Positions 12,067-24,100 of a DNA stretch of 64,000 nt are shown here, piece after piece. This DNA is from Cerioporus squamosus (Eukaryota; Basidiomycota; Agaricomycetes; Polyporales; Polyporaceae). Each line of letters opens with the position of its first letter. Position 1 is the stretch's first letter. The notes under the pieces were generated by a model. It did not search any database. It saw nothing but the letters and a program-made list of their open reading frames with translations, and was not told the origin of the DNA. A program made the translations under genes and the position numbers. The DNA lies in NCBI GenBank assembly GCA_022592435.1, contig JABYQS010000131.1, forward strand, positions 43,428-107,427, in the 5' to 3' direction.

Positions 12067-14202
12067 ATGAGCCTCCGCAGAGCCGTCCTCCAGCGCATCA
12101 CGCCACTCCCCAGCAGGACGCCATCCCCCAACATCCCCCCCGACTGGCCCCAGTCTCCCGTCGAGACCCTGACCGACCCTGACCCGATTGCCCATCACAT
12201 CGCCCCCGACGAGCACCTCGCAAGCACAGGCAGAAGCAAGACCCCGTACGTCCGCTTCCTTTGTCCTCATCTCACGGGCCGTGCCAACGACGGCAGACAC
12301 TGATGCCTCTGTCCTTCTTCCGTGCCACCCGCACCCGCAGAGACTTCATGGGCGGCAATGGCAATTTGAACGGCCACCCCAGCAGCCCCAGCAGCGGCGT
12401 CGTGAAGCGATGGCGGGTCAACATCGCCGACCATGCGAACGCTCTCCCCGCCGAGCTCGCTACCATCTCCCTCAACGGCACCGTCAAGCGCGACTCCGAC
12501 CTCTGGTTCGATGACGGGAACATCATCCTCCTGTGCCGCGACGTCGCCTTCCGCGTGTACCGCGGCCTCCTCACGAGGCACTCGGTCATCTTCAAGGATC
12601 TCTTTGCGATGGCGCAACCGTCGACCTCGGAGACGATGGAGAGCTGTCCTGTCGTGCACATCTCGGACCCGCCAGACGACCTCCGCTATTTGCTCCGTGC
12701 CCTGTGTGGGCTTCGAAAGTGCGTCGTTCTCTTCTTGCTGCTCAAGTGCTTCGATCAGCGAGTTCCTCCGAACATTCTACGTTTCCGCTTCCTCTTCCCT
12801 CGCGCTCGTCCGCCTCCTCCTTCCACGAGCTCGCGCTGCTGCGACTCACGTGTGGTAGTGTTGTTGGCAAAACCTCGCCAGCGTGCCACTTGGCACGTGC
12901 CAGCCCTGGCAGATGGCGAGGCAATTGCCCTGGGCTGGAGGGACCTGACGAGAGGTGGCGAGCTATCGGGCGCGCCTGTGTACCTATAGGGCTCATAAAC
13001 CAACTTTGCGGGGCATCGAGGACTTCGACAGCGAGTTTGCGAGCCTGTTTTCACCGTGGGGGAACACTGGCTGAGGAGATCGCTGTTCAAGGCCGTTGAA
13101 GGCATGTCCGATGCACGCGCTTCAGGCGCTTATGTGCGCCTTCTCCCGCCGCTGACAGTGCTGAACACTGCCCCAACGATAGGGCAACAGGATGGTCGCA
13201 GACAGTCCGCTTACGGTCGCTGAAAAGGTTGAGATGTCTGGGACCCTCGTGTATCGCGAGTACGTGAGGCCAGGGCGACTCGTCACCCTGGCCACAATTG
13301 CCAGCGACTCGCCAGGCCCAGCATCGGCCGTCATTTGTGTCTCGGCGACCATTTGCCCCCAACACTAACATGTGAACGCTTGGTGGCGGTTCATTTTGTG
13401 ACATAGCTCACCATGACGACATGACATCCATATCCTCTTAACCTCCCAACATGCACGTTCCCATGACATAACCTAACCTCCCGTGCCGCGCAGATTCCCA
13501 GTCGTCCCGAATGAACGCATGGAGTTCGCCGAGCTCGCCGCTCTCGTCCGCATGTCGCACAAGTACCACGTCGAGGACGTCCACGCCCGCGCCATGCAGC
13601 ACCTCAAGCTCTACTTCACCAACGACCTCGCGACCTGGGACGCCGCGGGCGCCGACGGCAACATCTTCCTGCACATCACGCCGCCCGACGCCATCGCGGC
13701 CGTCAACCTCGCCCGCCTCACACACGCCGAGTCTGTCCTGCCCACCGCGCTTTACCTCTGCTGCCAGCTCGACACGGAGCTCACCGCGGGCGTCGAGCGC
13801 TCGGACGGCACGACGGAGCGCCTCGAGCAGCGCGACCTCGAGCTCGTCCTCCGCGGGCGCACGGAGCTCGTGCGTGCGAGCACGCGCGGGGCGTGCAGCA
13901 TCTGCAAGCCGCACCCGAGCCCGCAGTGCGTGAACAAGGGGTGCGAGCGGGCCCTGCGCGAGATCCTGGGCATGATGCTCGACGGGCTGCAGAAGGACCC
14001 GATTGGCGACATTGCGGGCTACGCGGCGCTCGACTCGTGGGAGCACTGGATCGAGGACGTGGTCGAGCTGTGGCCGCTGTGCGAGCCGTGCAGGACGATG
14101 CTCCATGCGCGTGATCTGGAGGTCCGGAGGGACGTGTGGAAGCACCTCCCGCAGTATATGGGGGTTGTGGTGGAGGATTGGAAGGACCCCACAGCAAAGT
14201 GA
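12067..14202 (+). CDS. BTB/POZ-domain protein
   Basis: Three exons (12067-12245, 12341-12718, 13494-14202) join in phase to 421 residues. The BTB fold is visible as DSDLWFDDGNIILLCRDVAF, RGLLTRHSVIFKDLFAMAQP, then HISDPPDDLRYLLRALCGLRK; exon 3 continues with EFAELAALVRMSHKYHVEDV and a helical tail. This is the common basidiomycete layout (BTB plus about 200 residues, function unknown). The tail contains Cys pairs (CSICKPHPSPQC, LCEPCRTML). BTB proteins often serve as dimerisation or cullin-3 adaptor modules, but nothing here shows a partner. The start follows from the in-phase upstream exon rich in Pro/Ser. Intron 2 is 775 nt, far above the local norm. Confidence 0.85.
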
Positions 14203-14778
14203 AGGGGGGAACTGTTGTAATCTGGTGAGTCTCGTCTCTCACAATCTTTGAATGTGTATAGCACGGGACTCATCGCTTGGATGACAGACCAGAACCTGTG
14301 TGATTTACGGATTGACCGGGACCAACCAAGTCTAGTAGACTCAAGACTCACCATATGCACTCACTTACGACCTCGTCTGTCCCTCGTTCACCTATCGCTA
14401 CTTACCTCCGACTACTCACTTAACCACAACTGCATCGGCATCGAACTTCATCCATACACAAATCGACGCGGTGTTGTACTCATGATCTGCTCCATTGCTC
14501 CCGTCCTGTACTAGCAGCATTAATGTGTCTACATCCAGCCCGGGCGTTGGAAGTGCCCCGGTCTGGCATACATGTAAGTTGTAAGGCATAGTTAGCGTGC
14601 ATCGGTATAGCATGGTGCGACCTCTGTCGCGAAATACAGTTTGGGGATCCCGGGGTATGTATCCGTGTTGTCCGTGGCACTTGGTCGTGCCGTCATACCG
14701 TTTTGAAGGTCACCCTAGGCATAGGACCGAGGGTGGGCATCTATCGCTCCGGGGTAATGGCGATGATAGGCAGCTGTC
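14203..14778. other. Intergenic between convergent genes, no gene seen
   Basis: The stretch separates the BTB stop from the stop of the minus-strand fucosyltransferase-like gene. It should hold both 3' UTRs. No coding pattern or repeat was recognised. Confidence 0.5.
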
Positions 14779-16998
14779 CTAGAAGAAGCGCGTCGTGTCC
14801 GGGTGGAAGCGGTTGGCTGTCCGCATCACGACGATACCGCCAGTGAGACTTGACCACTGCAACGTACACAACCTCATCAGTCTCTTACGCACAGCTCACG
14901 GAGCACTTGATGACGTACCCCATTGCCTATGAAGACCTGCGCGCGCTGCCCGACAAGCATATCCATCGCCTGCGCGACATACTTCTGCTCCCAGTTAAGC
15001 ACCAGGTCCCTGCTGCTCGCCACGTGCTTGAAGCCGGCGCCAGCGCCCGTCAGCGCAGCCTTGAGCTCCTCGACCCACTCCACGGCACCGTTCGTCATGA
15101 TGTACACCTTGTCGAGCCCGTGCGCGGCCTCGCTCTGCTGCACCTCGCGCACGCGCGCGACGATCTGCTCGATGCTCGGGAAGCAGTGCTGGCGGTAGAT
15201 CGCGTAATTCTCGGGCGTGTTCTCGCCCCAGCTGCCGCCCGCGGGCGGGTCGAACTGCTCGAGCTGCGGGAGGCCGTTGAACGCGAGGAAGGAGCTCGAC
15301 CACTTGGCGAGGTGCTCGCAGTGCCCCTCGTAGTCGCCCCGCCGGAGGTGCAGCACGAGCAGGCCCTTGAGCTCCGTGTACCGCTCTGCGTTGGAGGTGT
15401 ACGGGATGGTGGAGAGCGGGGGCTCGAAGACGGTCGTGGGCGAGATCACTTCGCGGTTGTTGTCGAACGCGAGCTCGACGAGCGGGGACCAGCCGAACTG
15501 CGTCAGGATCGGGGAGGCTGCGAAGTCGGCCCAGGCTTCGTGCAGGGCGTGGCGATCGCCGAACGTGCTGTATCGTGCAGAAGCGACGTGCGTCATTCAG
15601 TTGTAGAGTAGATGAGGGGGAGAAAGATACGTACACCCAATCATAGATGGCTGAGCCGTCGGAGACAGCGACGCACTGGTCATCGACGTCGGCGAGCTTG
15701 GCCACCCAGGCCTTCGTGACAGGCTCTATCATCCATGAACCGATGTCTTTGTGGACGCCTTCGCGGTCGATGGATACGGTACGACCGTCGCAGACTGTGT
15801 GCCAGTACTGCTCTGCAATTGCAGGAGGCGCGTGTTGACCAGGCGGGAAGGGTGCGCCGACTATTGGACCTAAAACAGATGGCCGGTGTGAGCATTTCGT
15901 ACGGATCGTGGTGATTGCATGTGAGGCTTGAAGGGAAAAAGAGTACGAGATACGAGAGACGGCCCCGCGGCTTAGTGGCCAATGAAAGGCGGCTTGAGAA
16001 CACGCATGGGTCCTCGTCTGGTGGTGAGCAGGGTCTCAGACGCATTACCTTTCGGCGCTGTTCAGCAACGCACAGAGACGGCCAAAGTTATGCATCGGGA
16101 TTTGCTCTGAATGCAAGACCCGCTCCGGAATTAAGGCACCCCGCTAGAGGTAGCAGCCCAGTACCATGGAGAGTGGCGATTCCCCGCTGACAGCACAAAG
16201 ATGAACATGAAGCGCCCAACGGTGACGTTGTGGCGTAGATACAGGACGCTTATCTAAGTGAAAGCCTCTCGACACGGAGATGCATGCGGATGAACGCAGC
16301 GGGTATGCATGCGGATGAACGCAGCGGGTATGCATGGAAGGGTTGCTCACCTCGGATAAGCGCGGTCAGAGGGATGCGCGAGGGAATAGGCTTCCCAGCG
16401 TAGTCGGCATAATCCTCGGATGGGTTATCGTTCCAGGTATAGTTATAGAAGACGAACCTAAGTACGAAGCAGCTCTGTTATCCTGTCAAACATGAGTAGG
16501 AAGGGTATACGCACGCTCTGTTTGTCTTGTATGCCAGATACGCGTTCAGCAGGATCTCCTGCATAATATTGCCCCATCCGGAACCTGTCCATCAACCCCG
16601 CAAGCTGAGCATCGGATCCTTGGGGCGGCATGGAAGCGTTGGTAGATCATACCTCGACTGTGACCAGGCACGAAGAAGAACTTAGGCTCCGCCTCGTGCG
16701 ATGGCGCATGCCAATGGTGTTGTGGCAACCGGAGCTCGTATTCATGGTACTGCGAGTATAGTGGTGGCAATCTTGCACCTGGCCATCGTGAAGAGGTTCG
16801 TTCCTGGCCAGCAATGGGAGATTCAACGATAACTTCCGAGCGGAAGTAGAGCATGCGGAGGAGAAGCGTGAAGGCCACGAAGCCTGTCAACCCGAAGACC
16901 AGGTACCTCTTGGCCACGAAACGGAGGAACATGAGGGTATTATCGGGTTTCGCTGGGAAGCCATTGCCGTCCTTCACGTTCATGGGCAGGACCGCCAT
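14779..16998 (-). CDS. Type II membrane protein, O-fucosyltransferase-like (CigA-type)
   Basis: Six exons (16998-16653, 16584-16515, 16457-16351, 15869-15635, 15567-14919, 14856-14779) join in phase to 494 residues. A short cytosolic N-terminus and one membrane anchor (YLVFGLTGFVAFTLLLRMLY) fit a Golgi type II enzyme. The lumenal part carries FFFVPGHSRGSGWGNIMQEI, FVFYNYTWND, PPPAL-like loops, GLLVLHLRRGDYEGHC and a C-terminal WSSLTGGIVVMRTAN, the arrangement seen in GDP-fucose protein O-fucosyltransferase-like proteins of basidiomycetes that databases often label CigA. The HLRRGDY element is the conserved nucleotide-sugar loop of that fold. Donor and acceptor are inferred from family only. 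Intron 3 (16350-15870) is 481 nt and contains a tandem repeat. Confidence 0.82.
16280..16337. repeat. 25-bp tandem repeat in an intron
   Basis: A 25-base unit beginning ATGCATGCGGATGAACGCAG occurs twice without mismatch (16280-16304, 16305-16329), plus the first seven bases of a third copy. It lies within the long third intron of the fucosyltransferase-like gene, close to its donor side. Confidence 0.85.
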
Positions 16999-19900
16999 GA
17001 CGAGGACGAGAGATACGACGGGGAGAGGGGCAAGAGCGACGACTGCGGCCCAACTGCGGCGACATTATGGCTTCTTGATGCACGGTGAGTGCAGGATCAA
17101 GCGCCCGGACGAGCGGTCGAAGCTGTGTTCCCATCAATTCAGATCCAAAAGCGCCCACTGATCCGTCTCTCGGCACCGCCTCGGCAGCTCACGGTGGCTT
17201 GCTCTGCCCGCTCAGTCGGATGCTCGAAGTGAGTACTCTTACTCGCTCTTTGCAATAATTTTGTCAAAGGCTCGCATTGGCAGCCAAGCATCCGTTCGTT
17301 CAACCGCAGCTGATATGGCTTTCAGCTTATCGATACTCGAATGAGCAAGCTCGGACTCATCGCCTCAAGGCACCTGGCAGGCTGAGGCTCAGTCTTACAG
17401 GCGGTTACGTTACCGGTAGGCTTCAGGTGATGACAACACTCACAGGGAAAACTAGTATTGACATGCCAGGATTATAGAAATCATTTCCATGAGCCATTTC
17501 TTTCTGCAGGACATACTTCCTGCCTGAGGTTGACCGTGGACTCAGGGCGAACTGCGCTTCGTACTTCCTTGCGGCATCCGCGTCATTTCACAGATACCAA
17601 CTCCGCAACTGTGAGATCGACGCGCTCTGCAGGGTCATTGGTACAATTCGAGTGTACCGCGCGGTAGCCGTACTCCTTCAGAATTAAATCTTCCTTGGAG
17701 ATGGCCCGGCGACTGTGGTTAAACAGGAACCGGGCTCTCCTTGTGCGTCCGCGAAGCTACAGCTACATACTGATCCCGAACCCCACCCTAACAGCGGAGC
17801 GTGTCATCCTCGTGTCTGTCACGCCGTGTGTGACCGTTTCCTGCTGAGATCGTCAGCGTACACTGCACCTCCGACAGCCCTTCACTCATTTAATCATAAC
17901 CACTATGAGCAACTATGACCTACACTGTAACATGTAACTCTCGCTGCAGCGGCCTCGTGTCTTCGGAGTAAAAGTGACATAAAGCACTGCATCTTGCTAC
18001 ATCACGGCTGCATGCTTGCTCGGTCTTTTTGCCCCGAGTGCCCCCAACGTTCGTAGCTGAATTTAGTAGCCATGCTATTGCAAGTCCACTCCGCCGCGAC
18101 GCTTTTGGATGCCAGCTTCAGGGTGTCTCAGAAGCGCAGAGGATGAACGTTTCGTGGAGTAGTCGCCACTCCGAAGCAAGTCAAAATTGCTGTTGGAGCA
18201 TTGTGCCCTGAAGAGAGCCCTGCTGACATGAATGCACTCCAACGCCGTGCACCGCGCGAAAATCGGCGATTAGCAGAACCGAGTGGTCCTGAAAAGCGTA
18301 AGCCAATGAAGGCTCTCGTGCACGACATCTGACAACGCCTGTCTTCGTCCTCGCTTAGCTAGAGTACTATCAAGATAATTTTTCGACATCGACATAATCC
18401 TCATGATAACAAAAGTTAATATGTGAGAGACCCGACAACGTGCATAAATCTGCATACGTACCACTCATCCATCGTCCGGACAAGGTACACAGCTCGGATC
18501 TTGCACACGATCGGCGTTAATTGAGCTTGGATTACAGCAAGTCGTCCGATTCGCTGCGGGAAATGAAGAGCGTAGGCTGCAGTACGAAGCACTCCTTGAC
18601 GGCTCACAGCCCCAATTCGGCAGAAGGGAAAGAACACGGCGGCGGGCGTGTTCCATAACCAATCATGAGGCATGCACCTTCTTCCAGTCCGCCGGAGAAC
18701 CCGAAGTTGATGGTGTAGGCCTTGCGGGCGCTGGGAAGACTACCACCATGTCGGTCGGACCGTTCGCCAGGCGACTTCGTTTCAAGCCCTGTATGAAAGA
18801 ACGACAATACATTAGCGCGAATCTTGGTGTGCGAACCAATGCAACGAGGTCCTCGCACACATATACTGATCCCCGGGCATTAGAAAGCATTGTCCTTCGG
18901 CCAGACCACCTGGGGTCCCCGTGAGCGGACCATGTATAAGAAACGTTGCGGCCGAAGTGCCCTCGAAATTGGCCGAGTCCACCCATGCACGGCGAGATGC
19001 CCGGGCTGCACGAGTCCACGAGGCGACCGCTCTGTCTGCGACGCCTCAATCAGGGGAGAGCAGCGACCCGTCAGTTGCTCGCGTCGCTGATCACGGCGAG
19101 CGCAGAGAGCACCTTCACCCAGCCCTCCACCACAGGTCGGGTGCCGGCGGTGGAGTGGCAGCGTTCACGGGTATCCCCATCCCCACACTCGGCACTCGGC
19201 AGCAGAAGACCCCTCGCCGAATGCGGCGCAGTCCGAACGAGGGACCGAGGGCCATCGGCAAGGCGCCAGAAGTCGCCGGATGGACTTGACGGTGGGAAGA
19301 AGTGGTGGATGAACGGATGGGCGAGATGTCCTGCGATAGCGACATATGATCATTCTGTCCAATCACTCGGGAGTCCAGACGACTTACTTACCCGCAGACG
19401 TCGCGGCCGCATATTTATGCACGCCCCGATTATATTCGACAGGCCTCGAGTTGACGACAGAACAGACTCAAGCTCACGTCCACATGGCCAATGTATGCAT
19501 CGGCCGCTGTCGACACTCGCTGCTCGACCGCATGGTCCGCAGAAGTGAACATAATGAAGGACCACTCATAAGCCATGTTCCCAGGGCACGATCCCAAGGG
19601 CTGTGATGGCTGACAAGCATGCATCAGACGGTGCACCGGTAGAAGTACATGCATTGCTTACACGGAAGAATCTCCATAGGACGAAGGATAGCACGGGTGA
19701 ACCGAAGCCAACATCGTCGTCATTTGCACGCGGAGTGCTCGCCTTCGATGTTTCGGCCGGGATGTGCCTATATTAACCGTTTGGCGAGAGCGGGCCACCA
19801 TTTCCCCCATCTCCCGCTCGAGGCTTGCTTCCTAGGATCTGTAGAAGCCCACATTGCAAGCTTCGCGAGGCTGACGGAAAACGGCCGCATGAACCTTCGT

Positions 19901-20076
19901 GAGGAGCGCGCCGTGTCCCTGGTGCCGCGGACATGTGCCACATGTGCTGCTCGCAGACACGATCACACATCGATGCAAGGGTGCTGCGATGTTAAATGAA
20001 GTATGCAACATGGTGGCAAAGGCCTGCGATGACGCACTCTTTCTCGCGATGCCGACTGGCATACTGCCATTCCCTG
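16999..20076. other. Gene-poor stretch
   Basis: Three kilobases with many short frames but no splice-consistent gene. The only protein-like signal is the P-loop-containing frame at 18448-18920, given separately. No terminal repeats of a transposon were found by eye. Confidence 0.45.
18448..18920 (+). pseudogene. Possible relic of a P-loop (NACHT/STAND-like) NTPase
   Basis: An open stretch of about 157 codons without a good ATG contains GLAGAGKTTMSVGPFARRL at 18718-18774. GxxxxGKT is a Walker A motif, and the following 'TT(I/M)...FARRL' spacing resembles the helix after the P-loop in fungal NLR-like NTPases. No Walker B, sensor or repeat domain is visible and no neighbouring exon extends it. 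It may be a decayed fragment or a chance match. Confidence 0.22.
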
Positions 20077-20083
20077 TATAAAA
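20077..20083 (+). promoter_or_regulatory. TATA box of the 173-residue unknown gene
   Basis: TATAAAA lies 87 bases upstream of the ATG at 20170, placing a start site roughly 30 bases downstream and a 5' UTR of about 60 bases. It is among the clearest core promoters in the window. Confidence 0.7.
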
Positions 20084-20169
20084 CGCGTCCGAGAGAGCAT
20101 GGAGGCGTCAGCAAAACAGAGCGACTCCCTCTCTACTCGAGCAAGGTCTCCTCTCCACCATCGACAGCG

Positions 20170-20893
20170 ATGGCCCACAACAACAACGTGAACGAACTGT
20201 TCTTCACCGGTCCGGGTGACCCTCGCCACAAGTGCGTAGCCATCGGGTACCACAACAACGCCCCGGTCGTCTTCAAATTTGAGACCGTCGACCTACCTCA
20301 AGGCACTCGTACGACCGTAGGTCTGTTCCGTCTATCGCTGATCGGAGGACTGAACGAATGAGTGCCAGGTCACCTTCAACGAACACGACGAGGTTGCGTT
20401 CCTTGATTGGGCTGTGGGCGTCCACCTCGGGTCCGTCCTCAGGGACACGGAGAGGACTCCGATGGCAGACTTCGTCTCCCACGGCACTTCGAACACGTCA
20501 GTGCCTTTACGAACAGACAGCACGATGCAATGTCGGACTTACTCTGAATTGTGACAGCGCCCGACAGTTTCGGAGCAGCACAGACCATGGCAATGAGCTT
20601 TTCGAGTGGCGTCGACTCGGGAACCGACAACCTTACGCTTATGAGGTGCGTAAAATTGAATTATGGACACCTGTCCGATGTCGGGTGTCTGAGACTGACG
20701 AATCCCGAAGCTAATGTCAATCAGTCCGGAGACAACGGCAAGGATTGCCACCTATGACCCGACGCCGAGGGAGGTGCCCAAGGTGGGACGCGCTTATGCA
20801 TACCTGAAGTACACATTTCAGGAGGAACAACTCTTGCGCGACGCTCTCGTGGCACTTTGCCTGAACAGATGGATAGACTGGCGCGGGATGTGA
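20170..20893 (+). CDS. Small unknown protein, 173 residues
   Basis: Four exons (20170-20316, 20369-20496, 20568-20645, 20725-20893) join in phase. The product starts MAHNNNVNELFFTGPGDPRH and continues with alternating strand-like segments (HKCVAIGYHNNAPVVFKFET, VTFNEHDEVAFLDWAVGVHL), then FGAAQTMAMSFSS and a helical, positively charged end (VGRAYAYLKYTFQEEQLLRD ... LNRWIDWRGM). No signal peptide or membrane segment. I do not recognise the family. Acceptor 20567 was chosen over the nearer AG at 20557 because only it keeps the downstream frame open. A strong TATA box suggests regulated or high expression. Confidence 0.68.
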
Positions 20894-21127
20894 GCATGAG
20901 GAAAGGGACACGGACGGGTATGACAGATATGTACCGACCACAGATGTATCAGCGAGCATAGAGATGGAGGCTGGGTCTTCGGGGCATAACAGTGGGTGCG
21001 ATAACGGATGGAATGAGTGCAACAAATATGAACACGAGGCCCCGAAAGATGACTGGTACCCGATAGGAAAGTATAAATCACAGCAAAGATCGTCCGAAAA
21101 GCAAAGCGAGTGTGAGTAACGGAATGA

Positions 21128-24100
21128 TCAGCTGGCCCCCATGGACCCGAGCATTTGCTCCAGCCTCTCCTCGACTGTCCAGCTCACATCGGCTTGAGAG
21201 CCGAGAGACGACGAGACAGAATGTCCAGGGTGACCCGGGGCACGCGTGCTGGTGGCAGCACTGGCTGCACCTGGCATAATGTTGAAGGAACCAGCATCCA
21301 TGCCGCGTGAGAGGTTCTCTATGAGGCGGCCTATTTGTTGAGATGAACTGAAGAAGACCTGTGGAGCCGTTCAGTCACCATAGCCCCCGACCCAATCGCA
21401 CGACGAGGAACATACCTTCGTCTCCGGCCGCGCAGAGCCCTTCGGCTGTTGGAGAGACTTCTTGCGCGACAGGAAGGAGTTAACGCTGCCCTTCGACGAC
21501 TTGCGCTCGTGCTCCTTGAAGAACAACTTCACATTGCTCTCGTCCTTCACGGAATACTCGGAGTAGAAGCTCGCACGGTCACCATAGAAGGACTCCCCGT
21601 CATCGTCTCGAAGACCATTGACGATCGACCTGAAGGGCTATGTGAGACCCACACTCCACGATTCACCTTGCGAAGCGCAGCAGAGACGTACCAAATCGTC
21701 TCTCCATTGGCCAACTCGATCACCTCAAGCGCCTGTCCCGCATCGGGAACCGCGTCGTGAGGCGACGCACCACCGGGCGACTCCACACTGAGGTGCTGCC
21801 CTCTGTTGTCGCCGGAATACATGTCGTACCTGACGATCAGGGCAAACGGATGGTGAGCTAAACTTGGCACAGAGGAATGGGTATGTCTCTACTTACAGAG
21901 AGTCATATGCGGAGCTAGACTTCTCCACTGGACTCGGCACGGCGAGCATGTTCTCGTTCTGCACGGCCAACGCTTGCGGCAACTGGGGTACAGGAGGAGA
22001 GGCGTCGGTCGAGAAGCGTCGGCCTCCGGCACCACGATGCGGAGGCGGGGGAGTAGGCGCCCGATCGTGCACAGAGCGATTCGAGCTAATTGAGGCACGA
22101 CGACGGGACACAGACGACTGCTTCCGGACCAGAGCGCTCAGGTCCATCGTCGATATCCTCGAATCGGACGGGAAGATGATCGTCCGTCGCACAATCGCAC
22201 TTGACGTGGCCTGCTGTTGCTGCGGCGACTGAGCCAGCTGCTGACGAGGACGCTGGAGCGTGTCGAAGCTCTTGCGCGTGGGCGACTTCAGTTCCGCAGA
22301 CGGTCTCGGGGAGTAGCCATCGACGCTTGGCCGGCCTTCGGACATGGGCGAGCGTACGCTCTCGGGAGTGGCCCGTCCTCGGATCATAGGTACTTGGCTC
22401 TTGCGACTGTCGTTGGGAGACGTTGCTCTCGTGAGCTTCGTCCATGCCGTAGACCGGGAAGACGAGGAGGGCGAGCGAGCAAGGAGGTCGTTCAGCGCAG
22501 CCTGGTCCAACCCGAGGTTCGTCGCGGCATCGAACAGCTGCTTGAGGGCGTCCTCGTCGGAGCGAGGTTGTGATGAAGCCCGCGCGTGCGAATCTGGTGG
22601 TCTTGGAGTAGGCGACTGGGGAGGGTGTATGGGGCTCGTACTCCTGAAGAAAGTCTGGAGTGCCGGGGCGGAGTGGGGCACGGGCCCGTACGCATGGTCT
22701 GGCGAGGAACCAGAAGATGTCGTCGACAGCGCGGACGCAGCAGAGTTGGAAGCAGAAGGACCATGTCGTGACGAACCACCGATAGACGACGACGCCAGAG
22801 GCTCGGGAGCTGCCGCGCGCTGCTTGCGGAAGCGCGCCATGAAGCCCTTCAGTCCTGGGGTAGCAGAGGCTGGAGGGCTCGGGAGTGGTGCAGGGGCCTT
22901 GATTCGCGGAGGCTCTCCAGCGCCTGCCGAGGACACGATCGGGATAGGGTCCGTGCGAAGCGCAAGACTCGGTGAGCTGCCAGCTGGATGATGCGTATCT
23001 TGTGGACTCCTCAGATCTAGAGGATATGGCGTAACTTCCTCTCCGTTGGGAATAGGTTGCTTCGCCCGGATCGTCCCCCGCAGCTTCTTGAACCGCGAAC
23101 CAATCTTGCTCGAGCCCTGCTGAGCAGCAGGCGTGGGCGTCGTAGTGGGAGACCGCAGCGGGATTGCATCGACGCTGGTAGATGCAGACACGAGCGTAGG
23201 CGCAGAGATCTTGTTCGGGCTGATGCGCTTGCGCGGGTGCGTCCCTGTCCCCTCGTTCATCTTCGGGATGGACGGCGACTTGCGGAGAGCTGCAGTCGCC
23301 GCCTCCGCCCTCCGCTGGACCTCGAGCGCGAGCTGGGCAGGGTTCATGTTCGAGGTCGGAGAGAGCGGGGACAGGAGTCCGCCCGGGCTCGTCGGCATCG
23401 GGACAGCAGAGGGAGATATTGGGGACATGGCCTGTTTAGCATGACGCAGGGAGTCTGATCGCTTCGGAGTCTGCAATGGCCTGGTCGGAGAGATGGTAAG
23501 CTCGATGGGCTCGTCCTCGTCGGGGTCCGAGGCCAGATCAGGCATGATGGAGATCTGTGGAGGCCCAGATGCACTTGCATCCATGTCTTCCGACCCAAAG
23601 AGTGCATCCGCCAGCGCCCTATTTCGTCGCATAGGGCTCGACTGCTCTATGTCAGTAGGTGCAGGCACAGACAAGGTAGGTTCCTCGGGGGGCAGCATTT
23701 GTAGCGCTCGGGTCCTAGGCGACTCGATGCTGTCTACAACGGCGTTCAATAGTGCATTGGCCTTCGCAACTTGGTCGCTCGTAGTAGCGCGCAATGAAGC
23801 AGCCGAAGGTTGAGGCTGCGGTTGCGGTTGCGGCTGAGGGGTCGAATTGACAGCCTATCAGATCGGATTTAGCATACCAAGCAACGAACCAACAAAGAGC
23901 ATGATGTGTACCCTGCTCTCGCCTGTGAACGAGTAGTTCGACTGCGACGTCGACGGCCTCCGCTTGCGTATAGAGCCAGCGCGACGATTCTCAGGCGTGG
24001 CAGCCTTCGTCAACGCAGCGCCCACAAGCTTGTCCTGGATCGCGACAAAGTCGCCCCTCGTCAGCCCAATCTCCCTGCGCACCGCGTCCTCAGTCTCCGT

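Noticed and set aside
13438..14145. Long minus-strand frame opposite BTB exon 3
   Set aside because: Shadow of GC-rich codon usage; the plus frame has the BTB pattern and splice sites.
18946..19548. 200-codon plus-strand frame
   Set aside because: No motif, no promoter or splice support and composition like random GC-rich sequence.
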